From Bacillota bacterium (lineage in GTDB: Bacteria > Bacillota > Clostridia > Lachnospirales > Lachnospiraceae), in NCBI GenBank assembly GCA_023421505.1, contig JAEZTJ010000067.1:1-64000 (forward strand): a DNA stretch of 64,000 bases, in the 5' to 3' direction. Each line of letters begins with the position of its first letter. Within the stretch, counting starts at the first letter, position 1. Made by a program: the position numbers and the translations under genes. Positions 34,263 through 43,181 of this stretch are shown piece by piece. The notes under the pieces were generated by a model, which was not told where the DNA came from, made no database searches, and saw only the letters and a list, made by a program, of their open reading frames with translations.

Positions 34263-35780
34263 GTGATAATAAGACATTATGTTTTACTGGCTACAGATGG
34301 CTTTATTGAATTGCCGACCACAAAAGAGTTATGCCCTTCACCGGATACTTTACAAAAGACTTATGTTTTCGGATTTGTCGGAGGATTATATCAGGTGATA
34401 AAAGATAACAAAATCACATATGAAAATAAATCCTTAAACTGGAAGGACTCCTGTAATTGGAGTAGTTTATGGGCAATGCAATCAACGGCAGCGATTCCAT
34501 CTCCCATTCTATGGGCTGATCAGGGTGACCATTTATATATTACTTTGATCAATCTCGGTATGCCGATTTCACAATTAAATGATCCTCATACCATTCATTT
34601 ACATGGAGCACATGTGGCTACGCAGTTAGATGGTTTTCCTGAATCCTCCTTTTCAGTTCCTATGTGGATGGGACCAAATGAAATACCTCCGACAGCTACT
34701 TATTACTTTTTACCGGAGCATCCCGGAACCTATATGTATCACTGCCATGTTGAAGCAAGTGAGCATGTGCAGATGGGTATGTACGGAGCCCTTGTAATTT
34801 ATCCTTCACTGAAAAGTCTTGAAGCAGCTTCCATCGAGATGGATCATTGCGGATATTGGAGATATAATGGTAAGGTTCAGGAGCAGATACCTCGCTTTTC
34901 AAGTCATAGGCATTTTGCCTATAACAATATACAGACCTATTTTGATAAGGAATATGTTATGCTCTTATCCGACATTGACCTAAAATGGCATCAAACAGTT
35001 CAAACCGCTTTTGAAACAGGAATAGCCTTTAACGCTTCTGATTTTAAACCCAACTTTTGGCTGATCAACGGCCGGGCCTTCCCTGATACACTACTTTCGC
35101 ATCCGCAAACGCCTCCAAAAGACAGTGCTCCAGATCTCTCGCAAATTAACTATGAATCTTATGTTCATGTGAAAACGGATGATAAATTTTTACTGCGTAT
35201 GATTAATATGGGGTATCAGGTCGTACCTTGGCATATTCACGGCTGGCATTTTACAGTTATCGGTAAAGATGCCCATCCGAGTCCGTTCTTAAGCATTGCA
35301 CAAAAATTAGATGATTTGTCAATGTACATGTATTATAATCATTCTTCTGAGATGAGCATGAATCATGAAATGATGGATATGGGCTTTACTGAAACAATAG
35401 GCTCCGGTGAAACACATGATTTGTTACTCATGGCGGATAATAAAGAACCAATATATGGCCGGTATATTTTTAAAGGTCAGGATACTATTCCCTCCTTATG
35501 TGAACAAATGTCGGAAATACAAGCGATAGACCCTGCTTTAATTGCAGATATCCCTACCCAGCCGGTTTCCTGCCAAAATACTCAAACTGTCAATTATGTA
35601 AACTTATGTGAACAACATCAATTCTTTCCACAGTTTTATCCGATGCATAACCATGATGATTACAAGGTTACTAATACAAATACACTGGAAACTCCTGCCT
35701 TTAGTAATTACCCCGGAGGACAATTAACTATGATACAAACAGATGCACCCTCCGGTCATAAGGGAATTGTGGGGTTATAA
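34263..35780 (+). CDS. Two-domain multicopper oxidase-like protein
   Basis: Protein of 505 residues with cupredoxin copper motifs: HLHG at 112-115, HCHVEASEHVQMGM at 160-173 (type 1 Cys161, His168, Met about 173 and type 3 His), and HIHGWHF near 326-332. The type 1 site is therefore in the first domain, and the usual C-terminal HCHxxxH motif is absent, so only part of the trinuclear ligands is visible in one chain. This resembles two-domain oxidases that complete the cluster across subunits. No signal peptide is seen. The start is GTG with GGTGAT upstream. A small gene follows after five bases. Confidence 0.82.
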   Translation: MIIRHYVLLATDGFIELPTTKELCPSPDTLQKTYVFGFVGGLYQVIKDNKITYENKSLNWKDSCNWSSLWAMQSTAAIPSPILWADQGDHLYITLINLGMPISQLNDPHTIHLHGAHVATQLDGFPESSFSVPMWMGPNEIPPTATYYFLPEHPGTYMYHCHVEASEHVQMGMYGALVIYPSLKSLEAASIEMDHCGYWRYNGKVQEQIPRFSSHRHFAYNNIQTYFDKEYVMLLSDIDLKWHQTVQTAFETGIAFNASDFKPNFWLINGRAFPDTLLSHPQTPPKDSAPDLSQINYESYVHVKTDDKFLLRMINMGYQVVPWHIHGWHFTVIGKDAHPSPFLSIAQKLDDLSMYMYYNHSSEMSMNHEMMDMGFTETIGSGETHDLLLMADNKEPIYGRYIFKGQDTIPSLCEQMSEIQAIDPALIADIPTQPVSCQNTQTVNYVNLCEQHQFFPQFYPMHNHDDYKVTNTNTLETPAFSNYPGGQLTMIQTDAPSGHKGIVGL

Positions 35781-35785
35781 ATAAA

Positions 35786-36139
35786 ATGAAAAAATCTGTT
35801 TCTAAATTATGGTATAGGATAACTTATCGCTTCATCAAGCCCAGGCTGGTAATAACCCAGGCTTCTTTCAGCGGAGATGAAAGCTTTATTGATATTCGCT
35901 ACTGGTTGTCACGCCCTGATAAATTGAATTTTAAAATATCCCCTTATTTACTAACTGCTTGTAATCAGAAGATAGGATTAATGCATTTTTCCAAGTTTGG
36001 TGTAATAAAAACAAAGATGCACAAGCATACCAACACCGGAATAATATTATTCTATAATATGAATCATTCTGTGAGCAAGGGGGATATCGTTACAATGTAT
36101 TGGGATAGTTTTAAGATTGACCATATTGAAGTAAAATAA
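35786..36139 (+). CDS. Small unrecognised protein coupled to the multicopper oxidase
   Basis: Encodes 117 residues starting five bases after the oxidase stop codon, without a clear ribosome binding site, so translation is probably coupled. The N-terminus is basic (KLWYRITYRFIKPR); the rest alternates hydrophobic and polar residues and looks like a small beta-sandwich. No cysteine or histidine cluster suitable for copper delivery is evident beyond MHKHTNT near 73-79. Function unknown; a partner or chaperone of the oxidase is possible from position alone. Confidence 0.7.
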   Translation: MKKSVSKLWYRITYRFIKPRLVITQASFSGDESFIDIRYWLSRPDKLNFKISPYLLTACNQKIGLMHFSKFGVIKTKMHKHTNTGIILFYNMNHSVSKGDIVTMYWDSFKIDHIEVK

Positions 36140-36184
36140 CAGAAAAATAATGAATTGTAGAATGCTCTACATTATTAGAAGCCA

Positions 36185-36217
36185 CCTCCCATTTAAAGCA
36201 GGTAATCAAATGGGAGG
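36185..36217. terminator. Hairpin between convergent genes
   Basis: Perfect 10-bp stem CCTCCCATTT (36185-36194) and AAATGGGAGG (36208-36217) between the oxidase operon and the convergent VOC gene. No T-run follows on either strand, so termination is plausible but not certain. A smaller GTAGA/TCTAC hairpin precedes it near 36159. Confidence 0.5.
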
Positions 36218-36242
36218 GGTTAAATAGCTCCTCTGACTATGC

Positions 36243-37133
36243 TTAGTCCGACAATCCCAATCTAGCCTGTTCGAGATCTTTTAAATCAAATTTTTTCATT
36301 TTTAAAAATTCCTGAGTAATACGCTGAACCTCTTCCTCTGATCCTCTAAACAGAATTTCATTCAAATCGGCCGGTACGATCTGCCAGGATAATCCAAACT
36401 GGTCTTTCAACCATCCGCACTGCTCCGCCTCAGGAACGTAGGAAAGCTTGTCCCAGTAATAATCAATTTCTTCTTGATTATCACAAAGAACCATAAAGGA
36501 AAACGCTTCGTTAAAAGTAAAATCCCCGCCATAGCCATGATCCATAACTACTAATTGAGTTTTCAGAATATCAATTTCCCCATAGTTAATTTTTGCTCTT
36601 TGATCCGCTGCTTCACCGTCTGCATAATTGTTAATTAAGCCTTTATCTGCTTCCTCAAATACTGACAGATAGTAATCAATTGCTTCTTTCGCTCTACCGC
36701 AGACATCTCCGGCAAATAGCATGGAAGGTCTGATTTTTTGTAAGTCCTTCCTATCCTCATCAAGCATAAGCTGCCAGCTTAGGCCATATTTATCCTGCAG
36801 CCAGACGTAGCGTTTGCTAAACGGATACTCTCCTAAAGGCATGAGCTCTGTACCCCCCTTAGACAAAGAAGCATATAACCTGTCCACTTCTTCAGCCGTA
36901 CTACAGGCTACCATCAAAGATATGGAAGGATTGAACTTAAAATACGGGCCTGCACTGATTGCTGAAAATCGAAAACCGGCAAGTTGAAAATCAACAATCT
37001 CTGCATCTCCTGAGGGAGTATCTGTAATTGTTGTAATGTTAAGAATACTTGAAGCCTCGAAAAGACTAACATACCAATTGGCAGCTTCAACTGCTTCCTT
37101 ATCATACCATAGGTGCGGAACTAATTTCTGCAT
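36243..37133 (-). CDS. VOC/PhnB-family protein with two tandem domains
   Basis: Protein of about 296 residues made of two similar glyoxalase-fold (PhnB-like) halves: MQKLVPHLWYDKEAVEAANW starts the first and IRPSMLFAGDVCGRAKEAID the second. Each half ends in a WLQDKYGLSWQ or WLKDQFGLSWQ motif, showing internal duplication. The closest named group is the 3-demethylubiquinone-9 3-methyltransferase-like family, whose members are not known to be methyltransferases in Firmicutes. The ATG at 37133 has GGAGG upstream; an ATG five codons earlier is part of that same site. Confidence 0.88.
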   Translation of the reverse strand: MQKLVPHLWYDKEAVEAANWYVSLFEASSILNITTITDTPSGDAEIVDFQLAGFRFSAISAGPYFKFNPSISLMVACSTAEEVDRLYASLSKGGTELMPLGEYPFSKRYVWLQDKYGLSWQLMLDEDRKDLQKIRPSMLFAGDVCGRAKEAIDYYLSVFEEADKGLINNYADGEAADQRAKINYGEIDILKTQLVVMDHGYGGDFTFNEAFSFMVLCDNQEEIDYYWDKLSYVPEAEQCGWLKDQFGLSWQIVPADLNEILFRGSEEEVQRITQEFLKMKKFDLKDLEQARLGLSD

Positions 37134-37187
37134 AATATTGTCCTCCATTCATGATTGGTATATTGATAAAATGTTAATTCATTTATT

Positions 37188-37748
37188 TTATAACAGATCA
37201 TCTAATTTCATTTTATAAACTTCATATTCCCATCTGGTTTCCTCTGATAATTTACTATACTCATTCTCTGTAGCTCTTAAGGAATACTCATCTCTTAATC
37301 TGGATTGCATTTGAGACTGTTGTTCTGAGCGAATTGCTCTTGCATATCTTTCAAGACAAGTGTTCCTAAGATATTCTAAATCTCCAAAACAAATTTCCTC
37401 ATATTGCCTCTTCATAAATTTAAGCAATTCGTCATCTGACAGTTCATCCTGTGTTTCATTCTTATACGTATAAAAAATATCCTGCAATTCCATTAGTATA
37501 TCTGAGTAATTATCCTGATTAATATACTGAGAATCACAAAATGCATATATTATTTTTGGTAGAATGCTTTCTCCAAATTCTACCCGATAGTTTTCGTTCA
37601 GAGCGTTTTTTCGGGAAATCAACAAACTCTTTGCTTCTTCCTGTGATAATATCAGTCCATATTGTTCCGTATCTTTGTTACACGCTACTACTCTTTCCAC
37701 TTCCTGCTTCTGTTTTGCTATTAACATCAATTCAAACATAGGATCCAT
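37188..37748 (-). CDS. DUF6323-like protein
   Basis: Protein of 186 residues, mostly helical and charged. Segments YGLILSQEEAKSLLISRK, RVEFGESILPKIIYAFCDS and CFGDLEYLRNTCLERYARAI match the pattern I associate with DUF6323, a Firmicute family of unknown function. Relatives are often paired with a DUF6179 gene, which is not present here. GGAGTAAGGTGATT precedes the ATG. Soluble and cytoplasmic as far as can be seen. Confidence 0.65.
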   Translation of the reverse strand: MDPMFELMLIAKQKQEVERVVACNKDTEQYGLILSQEEAKSLLISRKNALNENYRVEFGESILPKIIYAFCDSQYINQDNYSDILMELQDIFYTYKNETQDELSDDELLKFMKRQYEEICFGDLEYLRNTCLERYARAIRSEQQSQMQSRLRDEYSLRATENEYSKLSEETRWEYEVYKMKLDDLL

Positions 37749-38053
37749 ATAATCACCTTACTCCTATTCTTAATATATTTGAACTAAATTCTACTCCTGA
37801 GTCATTTTTATTACAAGTCTGGTATAACCCAGAGTTCTATGTTAAAATATAATTGTAAGAACAGTATAACCACATACCCAAATCTCTAGAACTTCTTATG
37901 AATGTTTTGTATCAGCGAATACTTTATTAATTATAGTAATCTATCGGATCTTGATTTTTATTAATCATTTCCTAATCCGAAGACTTGATATTATTTATCC
38001 TCTTTCTTAATATCTAATCTTTTAATAATCTAATAATCCTTGAAATTCTACTG
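37749..38053. other. Intergenic region, nothing recognised
   Basis: About 305 bp of AT-rich sequence between two minus-strand genes. I see no gene, no strong hairpin and no convincing promoter beyond scattered TATAAT-like words. Confidence 0.5.
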
Positions 38054-38986
38054 TTATTTATGTAGTAATTCCTCAATTCCGCATGCAATCTCTTCCCAAT
38101 GCCTATGTAGAATTGTAACATGATTTGAGTTACTTACTATGATATGCTTACTGTTTTTCGATAAATTCAATAAGCTTTTTTGAGATTCACTCCATCCCGG
38201 CAGCTTTTTCAAAGAACTATCGGCGGAATATATAATTAACGGCTTATCCTTTAAATCTATATGTCCATCCCATTTCAAGGCAGTTGATTTAAGGGGATAC
38301 CCCTCTTTCAATATCATATCGTTCATTAAATTTTTATATATCATTACTTGATCAATTACGCCAATCTCTTTTGGCAGATATTTCTTTCTGCAATTTATCA
38401 ATGGATTAATATGAAGGCTGTTAGAAAATCTTAAGAACCCTGTGAAATTAATTAATCTAATGAGCAGGATTACAATATAAGGTATAGATGACTTTGGATA
38501 ATGGATATGCTTATAAGGGCTTGTCCCATCAATCAGAACGATTCCTATAACTTCCTCCGGATATAGATGTGTATAAAGTAGCACCTCCATAGCACCCATA
38601 GAATGCGCAACTAATAGATAAGGCGGCTTCTCTCCTGCTTTTTCTAAGACCCTCTTAAGATCAGATACAATTTGCTCCGTATCTCTTGAAACCGAGGTAG
38701 AAGCACTCCATCCATAGCCTGGTCTTTCATAAATGCATGTTCGTGTGATTTTTGATAGCTTCGCCGCTATAGGATAATATTCTGTATAAGCACAAGGAGC
38801 ACCACTTCCACAAGTCATTACAATCGTTGGCTTTCCTATACCAGCCCCAATAATGTGCATTTTATGACCATCTATATCAATCAGTTTACCGGGAGGCTTA
38901 AATCTTTTTATTTCAATTTTTAACATGGTGTGATGAAGCAACATTGTTATTAATAAAAATAACGAAAAATATATAATGATATGCAT
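38054..38986 (-). CDS. Alpha/beta hydrolase, membrane-anchored
   Basis: Protein of 310 residues with an N-terminal membrane segment (about 3-20) that probably anchors it with the catalytic domain outside. The nucleophile elbow is VAHSMGAM (Ser near 128), the acid is in IYSADSS near 252, and the histidine in SNSNHVTIL near 288. The oxyanion region is MTCGSGAP near 57. This is the general esterase/lipase-like fold; the substrate is unknown. AGAGGAAAG precedes the ATG. Confidence 0.88.
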   Translation of the reverse strand: MHIIIYFSLFLLITMLLHHTMLKIEIKRFKPPGKLIDIDGHKMHIIGAGIGKPTIVMTCGSGAPCAYTEYYPIAAKLSKITRTCIYERPGYGWSASTSVSRDTEQIVSDLKRVLEKAGEKPPYLLVAHSMGAMEVLLYTHLYPEEVIGIVLIDGTSPYKHIHYPKSSIPYIVILLIRLINFTGFLRFSNSLHINPLINCRKKYLPKEIGVIDQVMIYKNLMNDMILKEGYPLKSTALKWDGHIDLKDKPLIIYSADSSLKKLPGWSESQKSLLNLSKNSKHIIVSNSNHVTILHRHWEEIACGIEELLHK

Positions 38987-39223
38987 AACTTTCCTCTATC
39001 CCTTTTTTATTAACAGATAAAATAAAAGTCTTTACCGAATGGATAACATAACCATTCTAACTCTATCATGATATTTTTGTAAATAAGAATCACACCTTTC
39101 ATATAGCCTCTATTCTCTTTGCTATCAATAAATATAACTTATATAAAATTTCCCCTTGTAATAAACAGCTTTATAAGGAGCTGTCTACTATAAGGGGAGC
39201 CTGTTTTTAATCAAATATTACCT

Positions 39224-39463
39224 TTAATCATTGATTCTTATAATTTCTACTCTCCAAACATCAGGACCTTCCTCAAGGTATTCCCATTCAAACTTTCCGG
39301 GACGCTCGGCTTGAAACTGATATTTTAGGGGTAACGGATCATGATCATTAAGAAGTTCCATTTTCTCACCTGTCTTTAATCCGTCAAATGCCTGAAATAT
39401 TTTGGGATGCTTATCCTTTGGTGCATATTGTCTTACATCCAGCTTTACAGCGTAGCTATCCAT
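39224..39463 (-). CDS. DUF2249-domain protein
   Basis: Small protein of 79 residues. LDVRQYAPKDKHPKIFQAFDGLKTGEKM and LLNDHDPLPLKYQF (key landmarks LDVR, HPxIF, NDHDPxPL) define the DUF2249 family, a TusA-like fold often found with hemerythrin or nitrogen-oxide-related genes. No such neighbour is present here. AAGGAGTAAGG lies before the ATG. Confidence 0.88.
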   Translation of the reverse strand: MDSYAVKLDVRQYAPKDKHPKIFQAFDGLKTGEKMELLNDHDPLPLKYQFQAERPGKFEWEYLEEGPDVWRVEIIRIND

Positions 39464-39652
39464 ATCCTTACTCCTTTTTCCTCTTATACTGTTTATTTCC
39501 TGTAAAAGTCATAATATTTATTTTTCATAGCTTTTATATTATTTACAACAACTACAAAATTTAATTCATGTTACGGTTTTTACTTTTTGCATTAAATACT
39601 AGAGTGCAGATATTACTTCGCTGTAGCCAAATTGGAATTACTTAAAATTTCG

Positions 39653-40186
39653 TTATCTCTGATGGATCCTATCTGTCATTTTCTTATGCCATTCAATATC
39701 TCTTCACATTCCCTTAAATTGAGGTCCGCAAAAATTACTGGTTGCCATCGCACTCCATCTATTCGTCTTCAAAGCTTCGTTCACTCCAAATTCACAAATT
39801 TCCTTTATCCATTCCCCATTCAACAAAGGCCAATCCTTGTAATCTACTACTGACCAGCATTCTGTTGTTATGATGGGAAGCTTTAAAGAAGAAGACCACT
39901 CAGCAAGAATTAATATTCCCGCCTTCAATTTTGCCAGCCAATAATCAGGGTTTGAACGGTAGAGCTTCTCAGCATACTTTACTATGTTTTCGTATCCGAT
40001 TGAATCGAAGCGCTCATAATTATATGCAATCCTCCTGTAAAATTCATCACCTGTGCATTGTGCCATCCATAGATGAAGCTCAAGTATATCAAAAAAGCTA
40101 ATATCTACTCCTCTCCATTGATCTAAGTCATCTGTTAGTGAGAAACAATATTTTAAAGACGGAATTTTATATAGGTTATTTGATCC
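39653..40186 (-). pseudogene. Cellulase-like glycosidase remnant, 5'-truncated with a nonsense codon
   Basis: Starting right after the stop of the upstream gene, one frame reads IPSLKYCFSLTDDLDQWRG, HLWMAQCTGDEFY, YNYERFDSIGYENIVKYAEK and TTECWSVVDYKDWPLL, resembling the C-terminal part of sugar-binding cellulase-like proteins (PF12876 type). At 39704-39706 a TGA stands where the frame continues RDIEWHKKMTDRI to a natural TAA at 39653, so a Trp codon (TGG) has probably become TGA. The N-terminal two thirds is missing. An ATG at 40066 could start a fragment, but no good ribosome binding site precedes it. Confidence 0.72.
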
Positions 40187-41086
40187 TTATTTATTCCAGA
40201 TAACAGAAGGATCGATATGACGGATATCCGGCGAACAGGTTCTTGCCATTACTCCGGCTAATTCTTCCGTCATTTTCACAATTTGTTTTCTTACACCTTC
40301 TGAACCCTCTGTTCCTAAGGGCCCCATAATCACTCTACCAGCCGAAACCGCATCAGCCCCCAAAGCTAACGCTTTAAACACATCCATACCACTCAATACA
40401 CCACAGTCAACAAAAACAGGAATACTTTTATTAATCACCTTAACAATCTTAGGTAATATCATTAACGGAGGAACTGCATAGTTCATAATTCCATGATGAT
40501 GAGATACGACTATGCCCTTTGCTCCTGCCTCTAAACATTTATAGGCATCCTGTTCACTTAATACCCCTTTTATTATAAATGGCAGTTTTGTGGATTTAAT
40601 AAATTCCTCGATTTCCTTTAAGGATTTGGAGGTCATCTGTTCTCCCAAAACATTATCATATAGCCCCTTTCCCGAAAAAGAATGGTCAACATCCATTCCT
40701 ACTGCTAAGACTTTACAACGCTCAGCATGTTCAATTCTTCGAAAAATATAATCATTATCTGCATATGGTTTGATTATTTTGATGGTCCTTGCTCCGGTAG
40801 CAGTGATCGCCTCCAGTTCCGCTTCCTCTCCCATTCCTGCCCAGTTAACCGCATTTGCAGCGTATGCTCCCCTGGCCATCTCAACCATTCCATTATCACG
40901 TATCTTGTTCAAATGCGATAATGCAGCCATCATCACCGGAGTATCAAAGCTTTCTCCATAAAGTTCAAGCTTCGTGCTAGGTAATACAGCATCGATATGT
41001 CTCATTTCAACTAGTAAAGAATCAAAATATTCTCTCGTTATTTCATTAGAATCTCCTACGTTTTTTACATTATCATTACTTCCCAT
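40187..41086 (-). CDS. FMN-dependent alpha-hydroxy-acid dehydrogenase
   Basis: TIM-barrel flavoenzyme of 299 residues related to lactate oxidase and glycolate oxidase, somewhat shorter than the typical 350. The barrel contains PVMMAALSHL, the FMN lysine in FIIKGVLS (near 172), the active-site region GIVVSHHHGIM (near 195-205; normally GIVVSNHGGR), and the phosphate-binding DCGVLSGMDVFKALALGADAV and GRVIMGPLG. The H-H-H in place of N-H-G is a visible variation next to the catalytic histidine. AAAGGGG lies before the ATG. Its stop codon directly abuts the glycosidase remnant. Confidence 0.88.
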   Translation of the reverse strand: MGSNDNVKNVGDSNEITREYFDSLLVEMRHIDAVLPSTKLELYGESFDTPVMMAALSHLNKIRDNGMVEMARGAYAANAVNWAGMGEEAELEAITATGARTIKIIKPYADNDYIFRRIEHAERCKVLAVGMDVDHSFSGKGLYDNVLGEQMTSKSLKEIEEFIKSTKLPFIIKGVLSEQDAYKCLEAGAKGIVVSHHHGIMNYAVPPLMILPKIVKVINKSIPVFVDCGVLSGMDVFKALALGADAVSAGRVIMGPLGTEGSEGVRKQIVKMTEELAGVMARTCSPDIRHIDPSVIWNK

Positions 41087-41667
41087 AAGTATAGCCCCTT
41101 TCGTCGCTAAAAATCATTTTTACGTCATAAACATATGACGAATTTAGTACCTTCGTTTTTATGATTTTGCTTTTTCCAAATTCACATCGATCTTTATTAT
41201 CGATATATTTATCAATACAGATTAGAAATTAAGTAATTCTTTGTTAATTATAACAAAGAAAAGTATATAAGCAAGTAATAATAAAACGAAGCCTGCAATC
41301 AAGCTTTTCCATGTTTTATCAAATAATATAAGCTATTTTTTATAATAGATATTTTTGTCAACCTGTTAATTAGTACGAATTTATTATACTATTTTTTGCA
41401 AATCCTTTTTGTCTTAATAAAATTAGTCTTATTTTATCTTCTATCATTAGTTGGGATAGATTACTCATCTTATTATATAAAATATTAGCTGGAAGTTCTA
41501 AATCTTCATAAATCAGCTGATTAATATTGTGTTGCAAAAGAATTTGTTATATTCAATTTACAAAGTTTAGTTCTTTATGTAAAATATACTATGTTTTAAT
41601 TATATAGCATACAACAAACCTATAGCTAATTTATATTAGGAAAAACTTCATACTAGGAGGATTACAA
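41087..41667. other. Long AT-rich divergent intergenic region
   Basis: Separates the minus-strand hydroxy-acid dehydrogenase from the plus-strand queuosine-precursor transporter. It is strongly AT-rich. The only interpretable element is the promoter at 41557-41585. A weak hairpin CCTA/TAGG lies near 41620-41640. No gene seen. Confidence 0.55.
41557..41585 (+). promoter_or_regulatory. Promoter of the queuosine-precursor transporter operon
   Basis: TTTACA (41557-41562) and TAAAAT (41580-41585) with 17 bp spacing, about 80 bp upstream of the transporter ATG. The resulting leader of roughly 75 nt could hold a regulatory RNA, but no preQ1 riboswitch consensus was convincing. Confidence 0.55.
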
Positions 41668-42342
41668 ATGATTAACAAGGTATCGGAAAACCCTTTAAAA
41701 AACCGCGAGAAGGACTTTACGCCATTAGTAATTATTGCAGGTCTGCTGATTACAATGTATTTGACCGCTAACCTTATGGCTGTAAAATTAGTGACAGTTT
41801 TTGATCTTACGCTATTTGATGCAGGTACGATTACATTTCCTGTTGCTTATATGTTAGGAGACGTATTGACTGAAATATGGGGATATAAAACATCAAAAAA
41901 GGTAATATGGCTGACTTTCTTCTGTAATATCATCTTGGTTTTGGCAACCTCAGTTGGTCTTACACTTCCTTATCCAGACTATACGAAAGAAACAGCCGAT
42001 GCATATGCCGTTATATTTACCTATGTCCCAAGAATTGTCATCGCTTCACTGATCGCCTTTGTCTGTGGTGAACTTTCTAACGCCTGGATACTGGAAAAGA
42101 TTAAGGGAATTACAAATGGAAAATTTCTTTGGATGCGTACCATTGGAAGCTCTATTGTAGGATATGTATTTGACACAGTTCTCTTTGTGCTGATCGCTTT
42201 TGTCGGAACAGCCTCTACGAAGGATTTAATCACAATGATATTCGTGCAATATATTACAAAGGTACTTATTGAAATGCTTGGTGGAACGCCCTTAGCCTAT
42301 GCTCTAATTGCCTTTCTAAAAAAAAGATATCCTGAGGATTGA
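41668..42342 (+). CDS. Queuosine precursor transporter (YhhQ family)
   Basis: Membrane protein of 224 residues with about six hydrophobic segments. YLTANLMAVKLVTVFDLTLF, GTITFPVAYMLGDVLTEIWG and RTIGSSIVGYVFDTVLFVLI (landmarks GDVLTEIWG and GSSxVGYxxDT) are diagnostic for the YhhQ/VUT family, which imports preQ0, preQ1 or queuine for tRNA modification. AGGAGG lies seven bases before the ATG. A radical SAM gene starts four bases after the stop, so the two form an operon. Confidence 0.92.
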   Translation: MINKVSENPLKNREKDFTPLVIIAGLLITMYLTANLMAVKLVTVFDLTLFDAGTITFPVAYMLGDVLTEIWGYKTSKKVIWLTFFCNIILVLATSVGLTLPYPDYTKETADAYAVIFTYVPRIVIASLIAFVCGELSNAWILEKIKGITNGKFLWMRTIGSSIVGYVFDTVLFVLIAFVGTASTKDLITMIFVQYITKVLIEMLGGTPLAYALIAFLKKRYPED

Positions 42343-42346
42343 AAAC

Positions 42347-43039
42347 ATGTGTGAATTAGAACGCTATAGCGTCATAGATAGTAAATTAAAAAGAGAATTT
42401 ATTTTGCTCCAAGGGAAGGGGTGTATCTGGAGAAAATGCACCTTTTGTGATTATCATTATGATATCAGTGAAAACCCATATGAAATTAATCATCAGGTAC
42501 TAAAAAAGGTGACCGGAATATACGGTGTACTTGATATTATTAATTCGGGTTCAGCGATGGAACTCGATGAAGAGACCCTTAAACTCATTGAAGCAACCGT
42601 AGTTAAACATAAGATTCATACTCTCTGGTTCGAGGCGCATTACCTTTATAGGGACAAATTGGATGAATTTGCTTTACGATTTGCTCCGGCCAAAGTAAAA
42701 TTTAGATGTGGAGTTGAGAGCTTTCATCCGGATATGCGGCAAAGTTTTAATAAAGGCATCCCTGCAAATGTCACACCTGAACAAATAGCTAAATATTATA
42801 AAGGCATATGCCTGCTTGTATGTACAGAGGGTGAGAGCCGTGAAACGATACTCTCTGATATTCTTACAGCTAAAAAATATTTTGAATATTGCAGCATCAA
42901 TATTTTCTGTAACAATACTACCCACGTAAAACGTGATGAAGAACTCGTCCAGTGGTTCGTGCATGAGATTTATCCAATTGTCAAAGACGACGACCTATTT
43001 GAAATATTATTAAATAACACTGATCTCGGTGTTGGTTGA
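42347..43039 (+). CDS. Radical SAM protein, candidate queuine lyase (QueL-like)
   Basis: Protein of 230 residues with a radical SAM cluster motif near the N-terminus: C26, C31 and C34 in GCIWRKCTFCDYHYD, a CX4CX2C variant with one more residue than the standard CX3CX2C. FRCGVESFHPDM near 120 and the C-terminal ILLNNTDLGVG complete the short barrel. In clostridia a radical SAM enzyme (QueL) releases preQ1 from queuine, and transport genes neighbour it. The four-base spacing from a YhhQ-family transporter makes that role the best guess. Other radical SAM chemistry is not excluded. Confidence 0.75.
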   Translation: MCELERYSVIDSKLKREFILLQGKGCIWRKCTFCDYHYDISENPYEINHQVLKKVTGIYGVLDIINSGSAMELDEETLKLIEATVVKHKIHTLWFEAHYLYRDKLDEFALRFAPAKVKFRCGVESFHPDMRQSFNKGIPANVTPEQIAKYYKGICLLVCTEGESRETILSDILTAKKYFEYCSINIFCNNTTHVKRDEELVQWFVHEIYPIVKDDDLFEILLNNTDLGVG

Positions 43040-43181
43040 GATAAATATTGTATTCCAAACAATTTAGACATTGTAGTACAGTTAATCAATGTTAAAATAT
43101 TATTGTATTAGACTATTGTAAACTCAAGAAATCTCAATCAATTTACAATTGTCTAAATATGATAAAGAGGGGAGTTAGAAT

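Noticed and set aside
41600..41667. preQ1 riboswitch upstream of the queuosine-precursor transporter
   Set aside because: An A-rich stretch and a CCTA/TAGG hairpin exist, but the conserved preQ1 core could not be aligned.
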